Virus record (IMG/VR): IMGVR_UViG_3300006846_000014
Location: 1 to 64,000 of that record
Reading direction: 5' to 3' (one strand)
Length of the DNA: 64,000 nucleotides
Origin: a virus
Below are positions 26,130 to 35,148 of the stretch, piece by piece. The translations under genes and the position numbers were made by a program. Position 1 is the stretch's first letter, and each line of letters starts with the position of its first letter. The notes below the pieces were generated by a model, which was not told the origin of the DNA, ran no database searches, and saw nothing but the letters and a program-made list of their open reading frames with translations.

Positions 26130-26290
26130 GCGGGAATGGTGTTGCGCACCCCTTGGTCATAGGGTGCGTTTCTTGCATTCCCGCTTTCTGATACCGTGGC
26201 TAGCGCGTCTAACGCGCAGCGCAATTCGCCTCCTGATTGCGTGCCCGGTAGCATGGCCCCGTCCGCTGACATACCGGGCGGGGCCGTGTT
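26130..26290 (+). promoter_or_regulatory. Structured intergenic leader with alternative stems
   Basis: A nested hairpin: GCGGGAATG/CATTCCCGC (26130-26138, 26176-26184) encloses CGCACCC/GGGTGCG (26145-26151, 26162-26168). Downstream, GCCCGGTA/TACCGGGC (26243-26250, 26272-26279) interleaves with GGCCCCG/CGGGGCC (26255-26261, 26279-26285), the latter followed by GTGTTTTCTT. These two stems exclude each other (they share base 26279) or form a pseudoknot, as in attenuators. Confidence 0.5.
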
Positions 26291-26328
26291 TTCTTCCCCA
26301 TATATCCCCCTGAAAGAAAGTCCGTCGA

Positions 26329-26774
26329 ATGTCTGATATCGTATTCGAGCTTGCGTACCCCTATGAGTGGGAGGGCAAGACGATTTCCGAGATTACCCTT
26401 AAGCGTCCAAACGCTGGCGTGCTGGAGCGCATCGAGCGCGACACCACGGACAAGGGCCGGGTTGCTTCACAGATTGTGCTTGTGGCCGCCCTGTCTGGCC
26501 TTACCGTTGGGTGCGTGCGCAAGATGGATGTGCAAGACCTGATCAAGGCCGACGAGAAGGCCGCAGATTTTTTTCCCAAACCCCCTTCGGAGGGAACAGA
26601 GTAAGGCGGCTTATGGCCGAAGTGGCGCACGTGCTGCATGTGCCACTCTCCGAACTAAAGGCCATGGATTACGAAGAGCTTTGCGATTGGCATATAGAAG
26701 TTGTGCGGATTGTTAAATCTCAATCCATGGAAGAAGACATAGAAGAAGAGCCGGAGATAGAAGAAGATGGCTGA
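26329..26774 (+). CDS. Tail assembly proteins E and E+E' (programmed -1 frameshift)
   Basis: Tape-measure chaperones. Protein E is 91 residues (26329-26604). Near its end is T TTT TTT (26568-26574) in the right register; a -1 slip there continues through SQTPFGGN and MAEVAHVLHVPLSEL to a stop at 26774. P2 gene E and many other tails make the same two products. The extension has a Glu-rich tail and overlaps the tape-measure start by 8 bases. Confidence 0.8.
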
Positions 26775-29025
26775 CGCAGTATCCCAACTTATTGTCCGGT
26801 TACTTGATCAGGTTAGCGGCCCCGCCAAAAAGGCGGGAGCCGCCCTGGCCGCACTACAGGCACAGGCCGCGCGTGGCGGGGCCGTTGGTGCCATAGCAAA
26901 GCAGCAACTAGCGGTAGCTGGCGCGCAACAGGCGCTTGCGCACAGTTTGGCCGATACCAAAAACAAGTTCATGGGCGCGGCCACGGCAGCGGGTGCCCTT
27001 GGCTTTGCCACCTACGCCCTTGTGAAACAGGGCGTCCAGTTTGATCGCCAGCTCGTTGGTATTCAGCAAAAGCTTAACGCCACGCCTGAAACCATGGAAC
27101 GGGCCAAAACCCTAATCAAGGATATTGCCCGCGATGTGCGGCAATCCTTTGAGACGGTTGGCCGTGGTGTAGATACGGCAATCGGCAAGGGCCTTGACCC
27201 GCTTGATAACCCGGAGGCTGTGCGCAGCGCGGCAAAGCTGGCGCGCACATACGAGGGCATCGATATTGAGGACAGCACGAACTTAGTTCGCAGCATGGCC
27301 CAAAATATGAAGGTGCCCGATAATTCCATACCAAGCCTGTTGGACGAGATTTCCGAGAAGAGCAAGACTGGCCAGTTCGAAATTAAGAACTTTGCCAAGG
27401 AAGCTTCGAAGAGCTTCGCGATTATGCAAGCGCGTGGCTTCACCGGGGCCAAGGCCGTTGGTGAACTTAACTCGATGATGCAGATTGCGGCCAAAACATC
27501 GGGCACGCCTGATGAAGCCGCGAACGACGTTTACAACCTTCTTACAAAGGCCGATAGCGCGGAGACCCGTAAGAAGTTCAAAAAGCTTGGCGTTGATATC
27601 CGCAAGGAATTGAAAGAAGGCCAAGCCAAGGGCGAAAACATATTCGACGTTCTGCATAGGTCGATTATGAAAGCCACGAAGGGGGATATCTCCAAGGTTG
27701 GCGATGTCTTCCAGGATATGCAGGCACAGAACGCCGCGCGCGCTCTCATGCTGTTCAATCCTGAGATGCAGGAATTCATCAAACTTGCTAAAGGCGCAAG
27801 CGGCGTTATAGACCGCGACTTGAACACGAAGCTGGGAAGCCTTTCCGGTAAGCTGGACGAGAACAAGAGCGCGTGGGAACGCATGGCCGAGAGCGTAACC
27901 GGCGCGCTGGACGGCGACCTGAAACGCGGAACCGGAATACTAACCGGCGCTCTAAACGCGATAGAGAACCTTGCCGATAAAAGCCCCAACGCTATTCGCG
28001 GGATTGCCGGGCTTGGGGCCACGCTTGTGGCCCTGCCCCTTGCGCACTTTGGCCGCAAGCTGTTGGGCGGGGCCATGAAGATGGGCCTTCTATCGCTGGC
28101 CGGTTTCGCCCTACGGGCCGCGAAGCCGTTCGCCATGCTTGGGGCCGCAATGCGCACTGCGGCGGGCGCTGGTGCTGCTGTGGCCGGTATGGCGCGGGTA
28201 GGTGGCCTTGCTGGTTTGGGCGTAGGCGCGGGCCTTCTGGCCGCGCGCTCCGCTGGTGTGCTTCGCGCGGCTTCGGCCTTCCGCATCCTTGGCGGGGCAT
28301 TATCTCTACTGCGTAGCTTCACCATTCCCGGCGCGCTTCTGGCGCTGGCCACGATGGACTTTAGCACCGTTGCCCGTGGTTGGGAGGCGTTTAAGCAGGG
28401 CTTTAGCGGCGGCCTTTCACCCGAGGCGGCAAGCACGCTTAGTGCCATTGGAAGCGCGGCGTCTTCGGCGGCGAGTGCCATTGGCAACCTTGCGCCAACC
28501 GCGCAACAGTGTGTAAGCGCATTGCAACAGCTTGGCGCGATTGCAGCGGCGGGCATCAACTTCGCCTTGGGTGGAGTTGAGGCTGCTATTAGTGCGTTTA
28601 ACCGCGTGGCCGGAGCGGCTCGGGCGGCGGCCGGAGCTATCAGGGCGGCAGCAAGCGCGGCGGCATCTGGCGCGGGTAAGGGCAATTCTGGTTACGGCGT
28701 AACCTATGGCGCGGGCGGCATTCCGCAATCTGACCCCGGAAAGGCGAGAGGTGGTGGGGTTGCATCGCGTCAGCCTTATATGGTTGGTGAAAGCGGGCCG
28801 GAGCTTTTCGTTCCTGGCACGGCCGGGCGCATCCTGCCCAACCGGGGCCGGGGCGGCGGGCGTGGTGGCAACACCATAAGCAATTCCAACCAAGTGGCCA
28901 TGAACTTTTACGGCCAGATGGACCCGCCTGCCGTGAAGCGTGCCGTGGAAGAAGGGCTTGAGCGCATGGCCCGTTCTGTTATGCGCGGGTCACAGTTCGA
29001 TGTGGGCATGACCAAAATCGCATAG
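26767..29025 (+). CDS. Tail tape measure protein
   Basis: 752 residues. Ala/Gly-rich with long helices, hydrophobic segments in the middle (about 405-530, AGLGATLVALPLAHFG, LAGLGVGAGLLAARSAGVL) and the C-terminal GGxAxRQPYMVGESGPELFVPGTAGRI, the hallmark of this family. It sets tail length and may help DNA enter. It starts inside the E' reading frame. Confidence 0.9.
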   Translation: MADAVSQLIVRLLDQVSGPAKKAGAALAALQAQAARGGAVGAIAKQQLAVAGAQQALAHSLADTKNKFMGAATAAGALGFATYALVKQGVQFDRQLVGIQQKLNATPETMERAKTLIKDIARDVRQSFETVGRGVDTAIGKGLDPLDNPEAVRSAAKLARTYEGIDIEDSTNLVRSMAQNMKVPDNSIPSLLDEISEKSKTGQFEIKNFAKEASKSFAIMQARGFTGAKAVGELNSMMQIAAKTSGTPDEAANDVYNLLTKADSAETRKKFKKLGVDIRKELKEGQAKGENIFDVLHRSIMKATKGDISKVGDVFQDMQAQNAARALMLFNPEMQEFIKLAKGASGVIDRDLNTKLGSLSGKLDENKSAWERMAESVTGALDGDLKRGTGILTGALNAIENLADKSPNAIRGIAGLGATLVALPLAHFGRKLLGGAMKMGLLSLAGFALRAAKPFAMLGAAMRTAAGAGAAVAGMARVGGLAGLGVGAGLLAARSAGVLRAASAFRILGGALSLLRSFTIPGALLALATMDFSTVARGWEAFKQGFSGGLSPEAASTLSAIGSAASSAASAIGNLAPTAQQCVSALQQLGAIAAAGINFALGGVEAAISAFNRVAGAARAAAGAIRAAASAAASGAGKGNSGYGVTYGAGGIPQSDPGKARGGGVASRQPYMVGESGPELFVPGTAGRILPNRGRGGGRGGNTISNSNQVAMNFYGQMDPPAVKRAVEEGLERMARSVMRGSQFDVGMTKIA

Positions 29026-29033
29026 GTGATCGC

Positions 29034-29477
29034 ATGGCCAAAGGCATGCTCTATCAATACGGGTCCATCACCTTTGAGGTGTGGCCCATCAATACCCACG
29101 AAGTGGGGCGCAATAGCGCATCCACCTTCGTGGAGAAGCCGGTTATCGGCCGCCGTCCCCCGCTGGAATTCGTTGGGGCCGGGGCCGATACGGTTACGAT
29201 GAAAGGGCGGCTCTTCCCTATCAATTGGGGCGGCTCTATGGAAGTGTTCTATGGACAGCAATCTAGCGGCAAAGCCTTCCCCCTGATGCGGGGCGATGGC
29301 AAGGCGTTGGGCTTCTATGTGTGTGAGACTGTGGAAGAGACGGCCCAATTCCTTGATTACAAGGGGCGGGGCCGCATGATCGAATTCACCCTTACGCTGA
29401 AACGAAGCGACGCGGCTTCCGGTTCTCGCGGCGGAGAGCGCGATCTATTCCGCCTTATCGCGGGGCTGTTCCAATAA
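29034..29477 (+). CDS. Tail protein U-like (P2 gpU)
   Basis: 147 residues, the size of P2 gpU, with WPINTHEVGRNSASTFVEKP, GRRPPLEFVG-like and the gpU pattern GRLFP...GG. gpU joins the tube near the baseplate. ATG 29034; the next gene starts in the overlapping TAATGG. Confidence 0.8.
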   Translation: MAKGMLYQYGSITFEVWPINTHEVGRNSASTFVEKPVIGRRPPLEFVGAGADTVTMKGRLFPINWGGSMEVFYGQQSSGKAFPLMRGDGKALGFYVCETVEETAQFLDYKGRGRMIEFTLTLKRSDAASGSRGGERDLFRLIAGLFQ

Positions 29478-29680
29478 TGGCCGACTTCTGTAAGAAATGC
29501 AGCGAAGAGCTATTTGGCGAAGACATGCGCGATTTGGCGGGGCTGATCTCTGCGGAGAAGGTTGCCAAGGGCTTTGGAGCCATGGTGATTTGCGAAGGGT
29601 GCGGCGGCGTTCTCGTTGATCATGAAGGCCGCTGCATTTCAAAGGATTGTGTGAGGTGCAATGGCAGTAATCCACATTGA
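29477..29680 (+). CDS. Small zinc-ribbon-like protein
   Basis: 67 residues with CKKC (6-9), CEGC (40-43) and CISKDCVRC, enough Cys for one or two zinc sites. A similar small zinc-finger protein is found near P2-type tail genes in some phages. It overlaps both neighbours, so it is translated with U and X. Confidence 0.5.
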   Translation: MADFCKKCSEELFGEDMRDLAGLISAEKVAKGFGAMVICEGCGGVLVDHEGRCISKDCVRCNGSNPH

Positions 29681-29912
29681 ACAGCATACGGTTTCATCGG
29701 AAGGCGTAACCCTGGATAGCATCATATGGCAAAGGTTCCATGAACCCAAGGACGGGCTTCTGGAATATATGCTTGAGATGCCGGAGAACTATCTTCTGGA
29801 ACATCAGGAAACAGAGCTTGCGGTTGGAACCGTAGTGCATCTGCCAATCTTCGATGATGAGGATAGGTACGAAGAAAAGCCAATCGATCTTTTCTCGGTT
29901 CTTTCCCAATGA
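29661..29912 (+). CDS. Tail protein X-like (LysM-type, P2 gpX)
   Basis: 83 residues. The pattern GVTLDSIIWQRFH...ENYLLEHQETELAVGTVVHLP resembles gpX, a short LysM-like fold: GDTLD-x-I-x-W and a closing GT-x-V/I-x-LP. It binds the baseplate hub. It overlaps the next gene as ATGA. Confidence 0.7.
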   Translation: MAVIHIEQHTVSSEGVTLDSIIWQRFHEPKDGLLEYMLEMPENYLLEHQETELAVGTVVHLPIFDDEDRYEEKPIDLFSVLSQ

Positions 29913-30709
29913 CACGCAAGTGCCCGTTCCTTAAGCGCGGCAACAACAAGTGCAGAACCTGCTTAAGGGGAGAGGCCGTTGAACGGCCTTCCCCCAACCT
30001 ACCCACCTCCCCCTTTCTCGGTTGGGCTAACCCTCGCCAGAAGTGCGGCAACGCCGCGCCTTGGTACTGCCGCACGAATAACCGGCCGCCGCAGGTTGAT
30101 CCCCAACCTTTCCTTATCGCAGATGTGCTTCGCGCCGTTGGCCTTTACTACGGCGTGGATGAAAGCGTGATCACTTCCCCCGTGCAACAACGTTGCGTGG
30201 TGCGCGTGCGTCAACTGGTGTGGCACCTGTGCCGCGATCTTACCCCGTGTAGTCTAAGCCAGATCGCGCGCCATACCGGCGCATGGACAAACCAAACCGT
30301 TTGCCAGGGCATCAAGTACATCACCCACCTTGTGGCCACGGAACCGGAATGGCGGCGCGCCGCAAACACAATAGCCGGGGCCGTTCGCGCGTATTGGGCG
30401 AAGCTTCCTCCGTTGAAAACACGTGCCCAGGCGCGGCAGGAAGCCGGGCTTTGCGTGATCGAGAAGGCCGTTGCACCCGGCCCGCGATCAAACAGGCCAT
30501 GGCCCGATGAAAGGGAAGCCACCTTGCGCCGGATTGCTGCGGCGGGCGGCTCTCTTCAAGATATCGCGGATGCGCTCAACATCTCGCGAAGTGCGGCGGG
30601 CGGCAAATGCCGACGCCTTGGAATTCGTCTCATCAATCGGCCGCGTGTAAGGACGCCGTTTTATTATGCCAATCTGCTATTGCCCACCCCAACGCATGGG
30701 GACGTGTAA
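29909..30709 (+). CDS. DnaA-domain-IV-like/GcrA-like fusion protein
   Basis: 266 residues. Residues ~68-162 resemble the DnaA C-terminal DNA-binding domain (VRVRQLVWHLCRDLTPCSLSQIARHTG). Residues ~196-240 (WPDEREATLRRIAAAGGSLQ and the following HTH, then GKCRRLGI) match the GcrA N-terminal HTH pattern of W-x-(D/E)ER-x2-L...SAAGGK-x-RLG. The N-terminus has five Cys (5, 15, 18, 46, 54), possibly zinc-binding. I know of no described family with this order. It is embedded in the tail operon between X and D genes, so it should be made late. Confidence 0.6.
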   Translation: MTRKCPFLKRGNNKCRTCLRGEAVERPSPNLPTSPFLGWANPRQKCGNAAPWYCRTNNRPPQVDPQPFLIADVLRAVGLYYGVDESVITSPVQQRCVVRVRQLVWHLCRDLTPCSLSQIARHTGAWTNQTVCQGIKYITHLVATEPEWRRAANTIAGAVRAYWAKLPPLKTRAQARQEAGLCVIEKAVAPGPRSNRPWPDEREATLRRIAAAGGSLQDIADALNISRSAAGGKCRRLGIRLINRPRVRTPFYYANLLLPTPTHGDV

Positions 30710-31121
30710 AACGTGCAGGGACCGCCGTAATGGCGGCCCTGCCGTGGATATCCCGGCAAGCATTTCCGGGGCTGTGGCGGCTTCTGGTAGCCTTGTAGAG
30801 CAGCTTCGGAAGCCGTTCATCTCCGCATTCATGGACGGGCGCAACGAACATGGCACACACCTCCTTGCGATGGGGCCGCAATCCATCTTCTATGACGCCT
30901 GCAAGCTTATGGGAGATTGGACAAACGAAGAAAACGAAGCCATATTCGCGCGGGCCGAAGCGTTGGGGCACAAGCAAGGCCATTCCATCGCGATCCTGCT
31001 GCGCGAGGTTAGAAACCCGGATAGCTGTAACGTTTATTACGAAGTTGAAGACCCCTGCCCCATTTTAACGGCGGCCTTCTTCGGCACGGCGGCGGAACAG
31101 GAAAAGGCAATCTATGGCTAA
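30666..31121 (+). CDS. Hypothetical protein in the tail operon
   Basis: 151 residues, not recognised. It begins with a Cys cluster (CYCPP and CKTCRDRR) that could bind zinc, then a helical region (FDGRNEHG, IFARAEALGHKQGHSIAI). It overlaps the fusion gene upstream by 44 bases and the next gene by 8. ATG 30696 is an alternative start. Confidence 0.45.
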   Translation: MPICYCPPQRMGTCKTCRDRRNGGPAVDIPASISGAVAASGSLVEQLRKPFISAFMDGRNEHGTHLLAMGPQSIFYDACKLMGDWTNEENEAIFARAEALGHKQGHSIAILLREVRNPDSCNVYYEVEDPCPILTAAFFGTAAEQEKAIYG

Positions 31122-31371
31122 AACAGACATCCTGTTGCAATGGGGCCTTCTGGAAATCAATCAGCGTTGGGCCGAGCTTCGAGAACTGAAGGCCAAGCGC
31201 AATCCGCCCAAACGCACGGCGCTTAAATCGCTGGCGCGCGGTTGGGAGTTGCGGCGATACGAAGTGAAGAAGGCAACCGGCTGGACCGATAGCGAGCTGG
31301 ATTACGGCATAGCCGTGGCAACCATTCACAGAAGGGAGGCGTTGGCCCGTGGCAAGGAAGGGGTGGTATAA
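31114..31371 (+). CDS. Small basic hypothetical protein
   Basis: 85 residues, Lys/Arg-rich, helical (INQRWAELRELKAKRNPPKR). Not recognised. It overlaps the D-like gene by 23 bases. Confidence 0.45.
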   Translation: MAKTDILLQWGLLEINQRWAELRELKAKRNPPKRTALKSLARGWELRRYEVKKATGWTDSELDYGIAVATIHRREALARGKEGVV

Positions 31372-32392
31372 GGTCCATGTCGGCGGAAGCAATATCACCG
31401 CTGGCTTGAAGAGCTGTCTTCAGGAAATCGAAATCACGGATAACGAAGGAACACAGAGCGACACGTGCTCCATTACGGTGGATGATCGCGGGGCGCAAAT
31501 CGCGCTCCCGCGCACGGGCGCATCTGTAACCGTCTCCCTTGGTTGGGATAACGAAGCCGGTTCCCAGGTGTTCGTTGGAACCGTTGATGACGTAAAATCC
31601 AAGGGCAGCAAAAACGGCGGCATGACGCTTACCATTGGGGCCAAGGGCATAGACACCTTGGGCAAGGGTAAGCAGCCGCAACAGAAGCACAAGGATAACG
31701 GCAAGGCTTCCGAATTTCTCAACGAGATGGGGAAGGACGCCGGTATCTCGGTTCAAGTGGAAGGATCATTGGACAAGACCCGCGAATGGTGGGGTGCCAA
31801 TGATGATAGCTTTTTCCATACGGGAGAGCGGATAGCTTCCGAGCTTGGCGGGATATTCAAAGTCCAGGGGAATAAGGCGATCATCTCGCCAAAGAACGGC
31901 GGCGGGATAGGCGGCCTTACGGGAAGCTTCACCGCGCGGCGGGGCAGTAACCTAATCGATTGGGATTTAGAGCCCGATACGGGGCGGCCACAGTTTCAGG
32001 AAACAGAAGCGCGCTGGTTTGATATGGCGGCGGCCGAGTGGAAATCCGAAACCGGCTCCACAAAGAAGTCCCGTTCCCAGGCGAAACACCGCACGCGCTT
32101 CTCGAAGCACAATAGCGAGAAGGCGAAGGACAAGGCCGGTTCCAACGCCAAGGATAGCGATAAGGAAAAGGGCGGCGGCTCAGTAACCGTGGATGGTTCC
32201 GCTTCGCCCCGCCCTGGTAGCATCTGCACAGTAAGCGGGGCACGTCCAGGCGTGGACGGCCCCTATCGGATTAAATCCGTTCGGCACAACGTAACGCGGG
32301 ATGGCGGATGGACAACAGCTCTCACCCTAACGGCCCCAGACGGTTCAGCCGGAACAGACAGCCGGGGCGGCGGGGGAGGCGGCGGCCAGTAA
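31349..32392 (+). CDS. Tail hub protein D-like (P2 gpD, T4 gp27 type)
   Basis: 347 residues. GRTVDVK-like FVGTVDDVKSKG, a LTIGAKGID stretch and the C-terminal RIKSVRHNVTRDGGWTTAL match P2 gpD. A Lys/Ser-rich linker (about 230-275) precedes the last domain and the protein ends in a Gly run. Start GTG 31349 with GGGAGG 10 bases upstream. Confidence 0.82.
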   Translation: MARKGWYKVHVGGSNITAGLKSCLQEIEITDNEGTQSDTCSITVDDRGAQIALPRTGASVTVSLGWDNEAGSQVFVGTVDDVKSKGSKNGGMTLTIGAKGIDTLGKGKQPQQKHKDNGKASEFLNEMGKDAGISVQVEGSLDKTREWWGANDDSFFHTGERIASELGGIFKVQGNKAIISPKNGGGIGGLTGSFTARRGSNLIDWDLEPDTGRPQFQETEARWFDMAAAEWKSETGSTKKSRSQAKHRTRFSKHNSEKAKDKAGSNAKDSDKEKGGGSVTVDGSASPRPGSICTVSGARPGVDGPYRIKSVRHNVTRDGGWTTALTLTAPDGSAGTDSRGGGGGGGQ

Positions 32393-32478
32393 CCGTCTAT
32401 CCCAAGGATACGTTAAGCGGCCCCGATTGGGGCCGTTTCTATTTGGCCCTTTCCAGAAATCCAACCATAAGGCCGTAT

Positions 32479-33792
32479 ATGATCACAGAAGCCCAAATGC
32501 AGCGGCTGCTGAAAGGATACCGCAAAGCTGATAAGGCGGCTGCTGCGGCATTCTATAGCCGCCCAGACCTGCTTAAGAAGTGGGATTGCACAACCACGCC
32601 ACGCTTCAAGATGCTTCTCGCCACGTGCCTTGCTGAGACGGCCGGTTTCACCGTGTACGTTGAAAGCGGCATGTTCAAAAGCGCGGCGCGTATCAAGGAG
32701 GTTTGGCCAACGCGCTTTGCCACGGTGGAAGCGGCGAAAGCCTACGTGATGAACCCGCGCAAGCTGCTTAACAAAGTGTACGGCGAGCGCATGGGGAACG
32801 AAGATGATGGAACCGATGATGATGACGGTTTCAATTATCGGGGCCGGGGCGCTGGCCAGAACACGGGGAAGGGAAATTACCGGAAGATAGGCAAGGCCGT
32901 AGGCCAAGACCTTGTGAACAATCCGGAGCTTCTATCGCAACCGGCCATCGCCCTGGAAGCGATCCTGTGTGAAGCCAAGCCCCTGTGGCGCTATGCCGAT
33001 ATGAACACGCTGGAAGGCTTCCGGAAGTTTTCCAACGGCATCAACGCGGGCAACCCCAACCTGGACAAAGACCCCATCGGTTGGAAGGATCGCAAGGAAT
33101 GGTACGCGAAGGTGAATGCGCTCGCCCTTGACGGGCGGCGCACAAGCCCGAAGGAGCCCCCTACGGTTGGGGAATTCCTGGTAAGCTTCGGAGAGCATTC
33201 CCCCGAAGTGAAGCGCATGCAGGCACGGCTATGGGGCCTTGGCTATTTCGAGGTTGGCAAGCGGGACGGCAAGTTCGGCACGGATACCCAGGCGGGGCTT
33301 TTGGCCTTCCAGGCCGTGAACGGGTTGCCCACAACGCCCAACGGAATGGATGCAATCACATCTGCGGCCCTATACGCCGAAACCGCCGCACGGAAGCCCA
33401 AGGGCTCCAAGCCTTCCGTGGGCATGGGCGAACTAATCAAGGCAGGCTCCCGCATCGTGAACGATGGGCGGGATGTGGCCGGAGCGGGCATCGCCATTGC
33501 GACTGGTGGTGTTGTGATCGCGCAGCAACCCGGCGCGCCTACTGTGGTGCCTACCACGATCACGGCAACGGACCCCGGCATTCTTTCCCGCGCTGGCGAA
33601 TGGATGACGCAGTTTGAACTTGTGCAGGCGCTTGCCACACGTGTTCAGGCGTCTTGGGCGTTCATCGGCGATCACTATTGGGTGCTGTTGGTGGTTGGCG
33701 GCGCATACCTTGCCTGGAAAGGTTGGGGCATCATCTCTGCGCGCGTTCAGGATGCGCAGATGGGCATCACTTCGGACACATCGGAGGGCTAA
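32479..33792 (+). CDS. Endolysin: GH19-like domain, peptidoglycan-binding domain, C-terminal membrane segment
   Basis: 437 residues. A chitinase-class GH19-like catalytic domain occupies ~1-215 (CLAETAGF with catalytic Glu53; FNYRGRGAGQNTGKGNY). A PG-binding domain follows at ~236-300 (VKRMQARLWGLGYF, DGKFGTDTQAGLLAFQ). Two hydrophobic stretches come last (~334-348 and 400-420). ATG 32479 starts just before the catalytic domain. The C-terminal membrane segment is unusual for an endolysin. Confidence 0.8.
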   Translation: MITEAQMQRLLKGYRKADKAAAAAFYSRPDLLKKWDCTTTPRFKMLLATCLAETAGFTVYVESGMFKSAARIKEVWPTRFATVEAAKAYVMNPRKLLNKVYGERMGNEDDGTDDDDGFNYRGRGAGQNTGKGNYRKIGKAVGQDLVNNPELLSQPAIALEAILCEAKPLWRYADMNTLEGFRKFSNGINAGNPNLDKDPIGWKDRKEWYAKVNALALDGRRTSPKEPPTVGEFLVSFGEHSPEVKRMQARLWGLGYFEVGKRDGKFGTDTQAGLLAFQAVNGLPTTPNGMDAITSAALYAETAARKPKGSKPSVGMGELIKAGSRIVNDGRDVAGAGIAIATGGVVIAQQPGAPTVVPTTITATDPGILSRAGEWMTQFELVQALATRVQASWAFIGDHYWVLLVVGGAYLAWKGWGIISARVQDAQMGITSDTSEG

Positions 33793-33794
33793 CC

Positions 33795-34157
33795 ATGCTG
33801 GCCGCACTTCCCTGGCTCTTGAAGCTTGGGGCCATCCTTGGCCCGATTGCTTCCACACTGTTCTCCACATCAACCAAACTGATTGCCGTCTTCACGGTGA
33901 TCACGGGCGCATTGGTGGTTTACCGGAGCGATATCCGCGACCCGCTATCCAATCGGCTGGAAATCCAAACCGAAATCAATAAGCAGGTGCGCGCGCGCAT
34001 CTCAAATGCGCTCGCGGCCACGAAACCGGCTTCGAAGTGTGAAGACAACTCCACGCGGCTGAAAACCTTGCACGGCGAGCTTAACGACGTTGTTTCGTTG
34101 ATGAAAGCCGAAGTGCCTCATCTTGGCGTGATCCCCGCGCCAACCAAGGGGCGCTAA
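33795..34157 (+). CDS. Membrane protein next to the endolysin, possible holin or spanin
   Basis: 120 residues. Two close hydrophobic segments (LLKLGAILGPIASTLF, LIAVFTVITGALVVY) are followed by a soluble helical tail with Lys and Glu. Next to an endolysin this suggests a lysis role, but no holin family can be named. Confidence 0.5.
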   Translation: MLAALPWLLKLGAILGPIASTLFSTSTKLIAVFTVITGALVVYRSDIRDPLSNRLEIQTEINKQVRARISNALAATKPASKCEDNSTRLKTLHGELNDVVSLMKAEVPHLGVIPAPTKGR

Positions 34158-34172
34158 AACAGGGAGAGCCCC

Positions 34173-34889
34173 GTGGGTGAAAAGCCTTTCGTTTCGATTG
34201 TCTTTGATACGGAGACAACCGGCCTTTCCCCTCGGTCTGGCCATCGTATTGTGGAATTCGGCCTTGTTGAGCTTGTGAATTACAAACCATCGGGCCGAAG
34301 CTACCACGCATATATCAACCCCGAGCGGGACGTGCCGATTGAAAGTTACAACGTGCACGGCCTGTCTTACGATTTCCTGCGAGACAAGCCCGTCTTCGAT
34401 AGGGTTGTGGATGATATCCTGGACTTTATGGAACCGGCTTCAGAGTTCGTTGCGCACAATGCGCGCTTCGATATGGATTTCATGAACGCCGAACTTCGCC
34501 TTTGCGGCATCCCGCCCCTAAGCGGGTATGCCGTGGTGGACACATACCAGCTTTCCCGTTCCACCTTTAACAAGGGGAAGCACAGCCTGGACGCGCTTTG
34601 CGAGCGCTTCGGCATCAAGCTAGATAGCCGCAAGGCGCGCCACGGCGCGTTGATCGATAGCGAATTGCTTGCGCAGTGCTACATGAACCTACGGCTTGTG
34701 CAACCGCCGCGCCAATTCGATTTTGGCGGGGCGGCCACGGCTGAATTAAAGGATGCCCCGGCTTTGCAGCGTCCGGCCCCGCTTCCTTCCACGCTTACCC
34801 AGCCGGAAATAGACGCACATGAAGAAGCGATCAAAACGCTTCCGCGCGGGAGGGCGTGGGGCAAATACGGTCGCGGCAAGGCCACCTAA
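34173..34889 (+). CDS. DnaQ-like 3'-5' exonuclease
   Basis: 238 residues, DEDDh family: FDTETTGL (Exo I with D, E), HNARFDMDFM (Exo II) and HGALIDSELLAQCY (Exo III His and Asp). It removes nucleotides from 3' ends and could proofread or degrade DNA. Start GTG 34173 with GGGAGAG 5 bases upstream. It is the only DNA-metabolism gene near the lysis genes. Confidence 0.85.
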   Translation: MGEKPFVSIVFDTETTGLSPRSGHRIVEFGLVELVNYKPSGRSYHAYINPERDVPIESYNVHGLSYDFLRDKPVFDRVVDDILDFMEPASEFVAHNARFDMDFMNAELRLCGIPPLSGYAVVDTYQLSRSTFNKGKHSLDALCERFGIKLDSRKARHGALIDSELLAQCYMNLRLVQPPRQFDFGGAATAELKDAPALQRPAPLPSTLTQPEIDAHEEAIKTLPRGRAWGKYGRGKAT

Positions 34890-35148
34890 AACCCTTCCCG
34901 TGGATTACGTGCGCCTTGGGGCGGCCCTGGAAGCCGTGGGGCGCGATCTCGCTTGGCTGGATACCCGCGCACCCTTCCGGCTTGAACCCCGCCTTACGGA
35001 GGCACAGAAGCGCCACATCATGGCTTTGATCGAAAGTGAACGCCTTGCGGCGGCCTTCCCGGACGCCGCAGAACAGCTAAAGAAGTTGCGCCTATTCTTC
35101 CCGGATGCCTACCTTGTGGCCGTACGGGATACCCCACCTTCTGAATAG
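34819..35148 (+). CDS. Hypothetical protein at the end of the rightward late block
   Basis: 109 residues from ATG 34819, overlapping the exonuclease by 71 bases. The N-terminal 30 residues are basic and may be a read-in; a GTG near 34900 (VDYVRLGAALEAVG) is a possible true start. Helical. No family recognised. Confidence 0.4.
   Translation: MKKRSKRFRAGGRGANTVAARPPKTLPVDYVRLGAALEAVGRDLAWLDTRAPFRLEPRLTEAQKRHIMALIESERLAAAFPDAAEQLKKLRLFFPDAYLVAVRDTPPSE

Noticed and set aside
27531-28685. 384-codon frame opposite the tape measure gene
   Set aside because: Ala/Pro/Arg-rich mirror of an Ala/Gly-rich protein.
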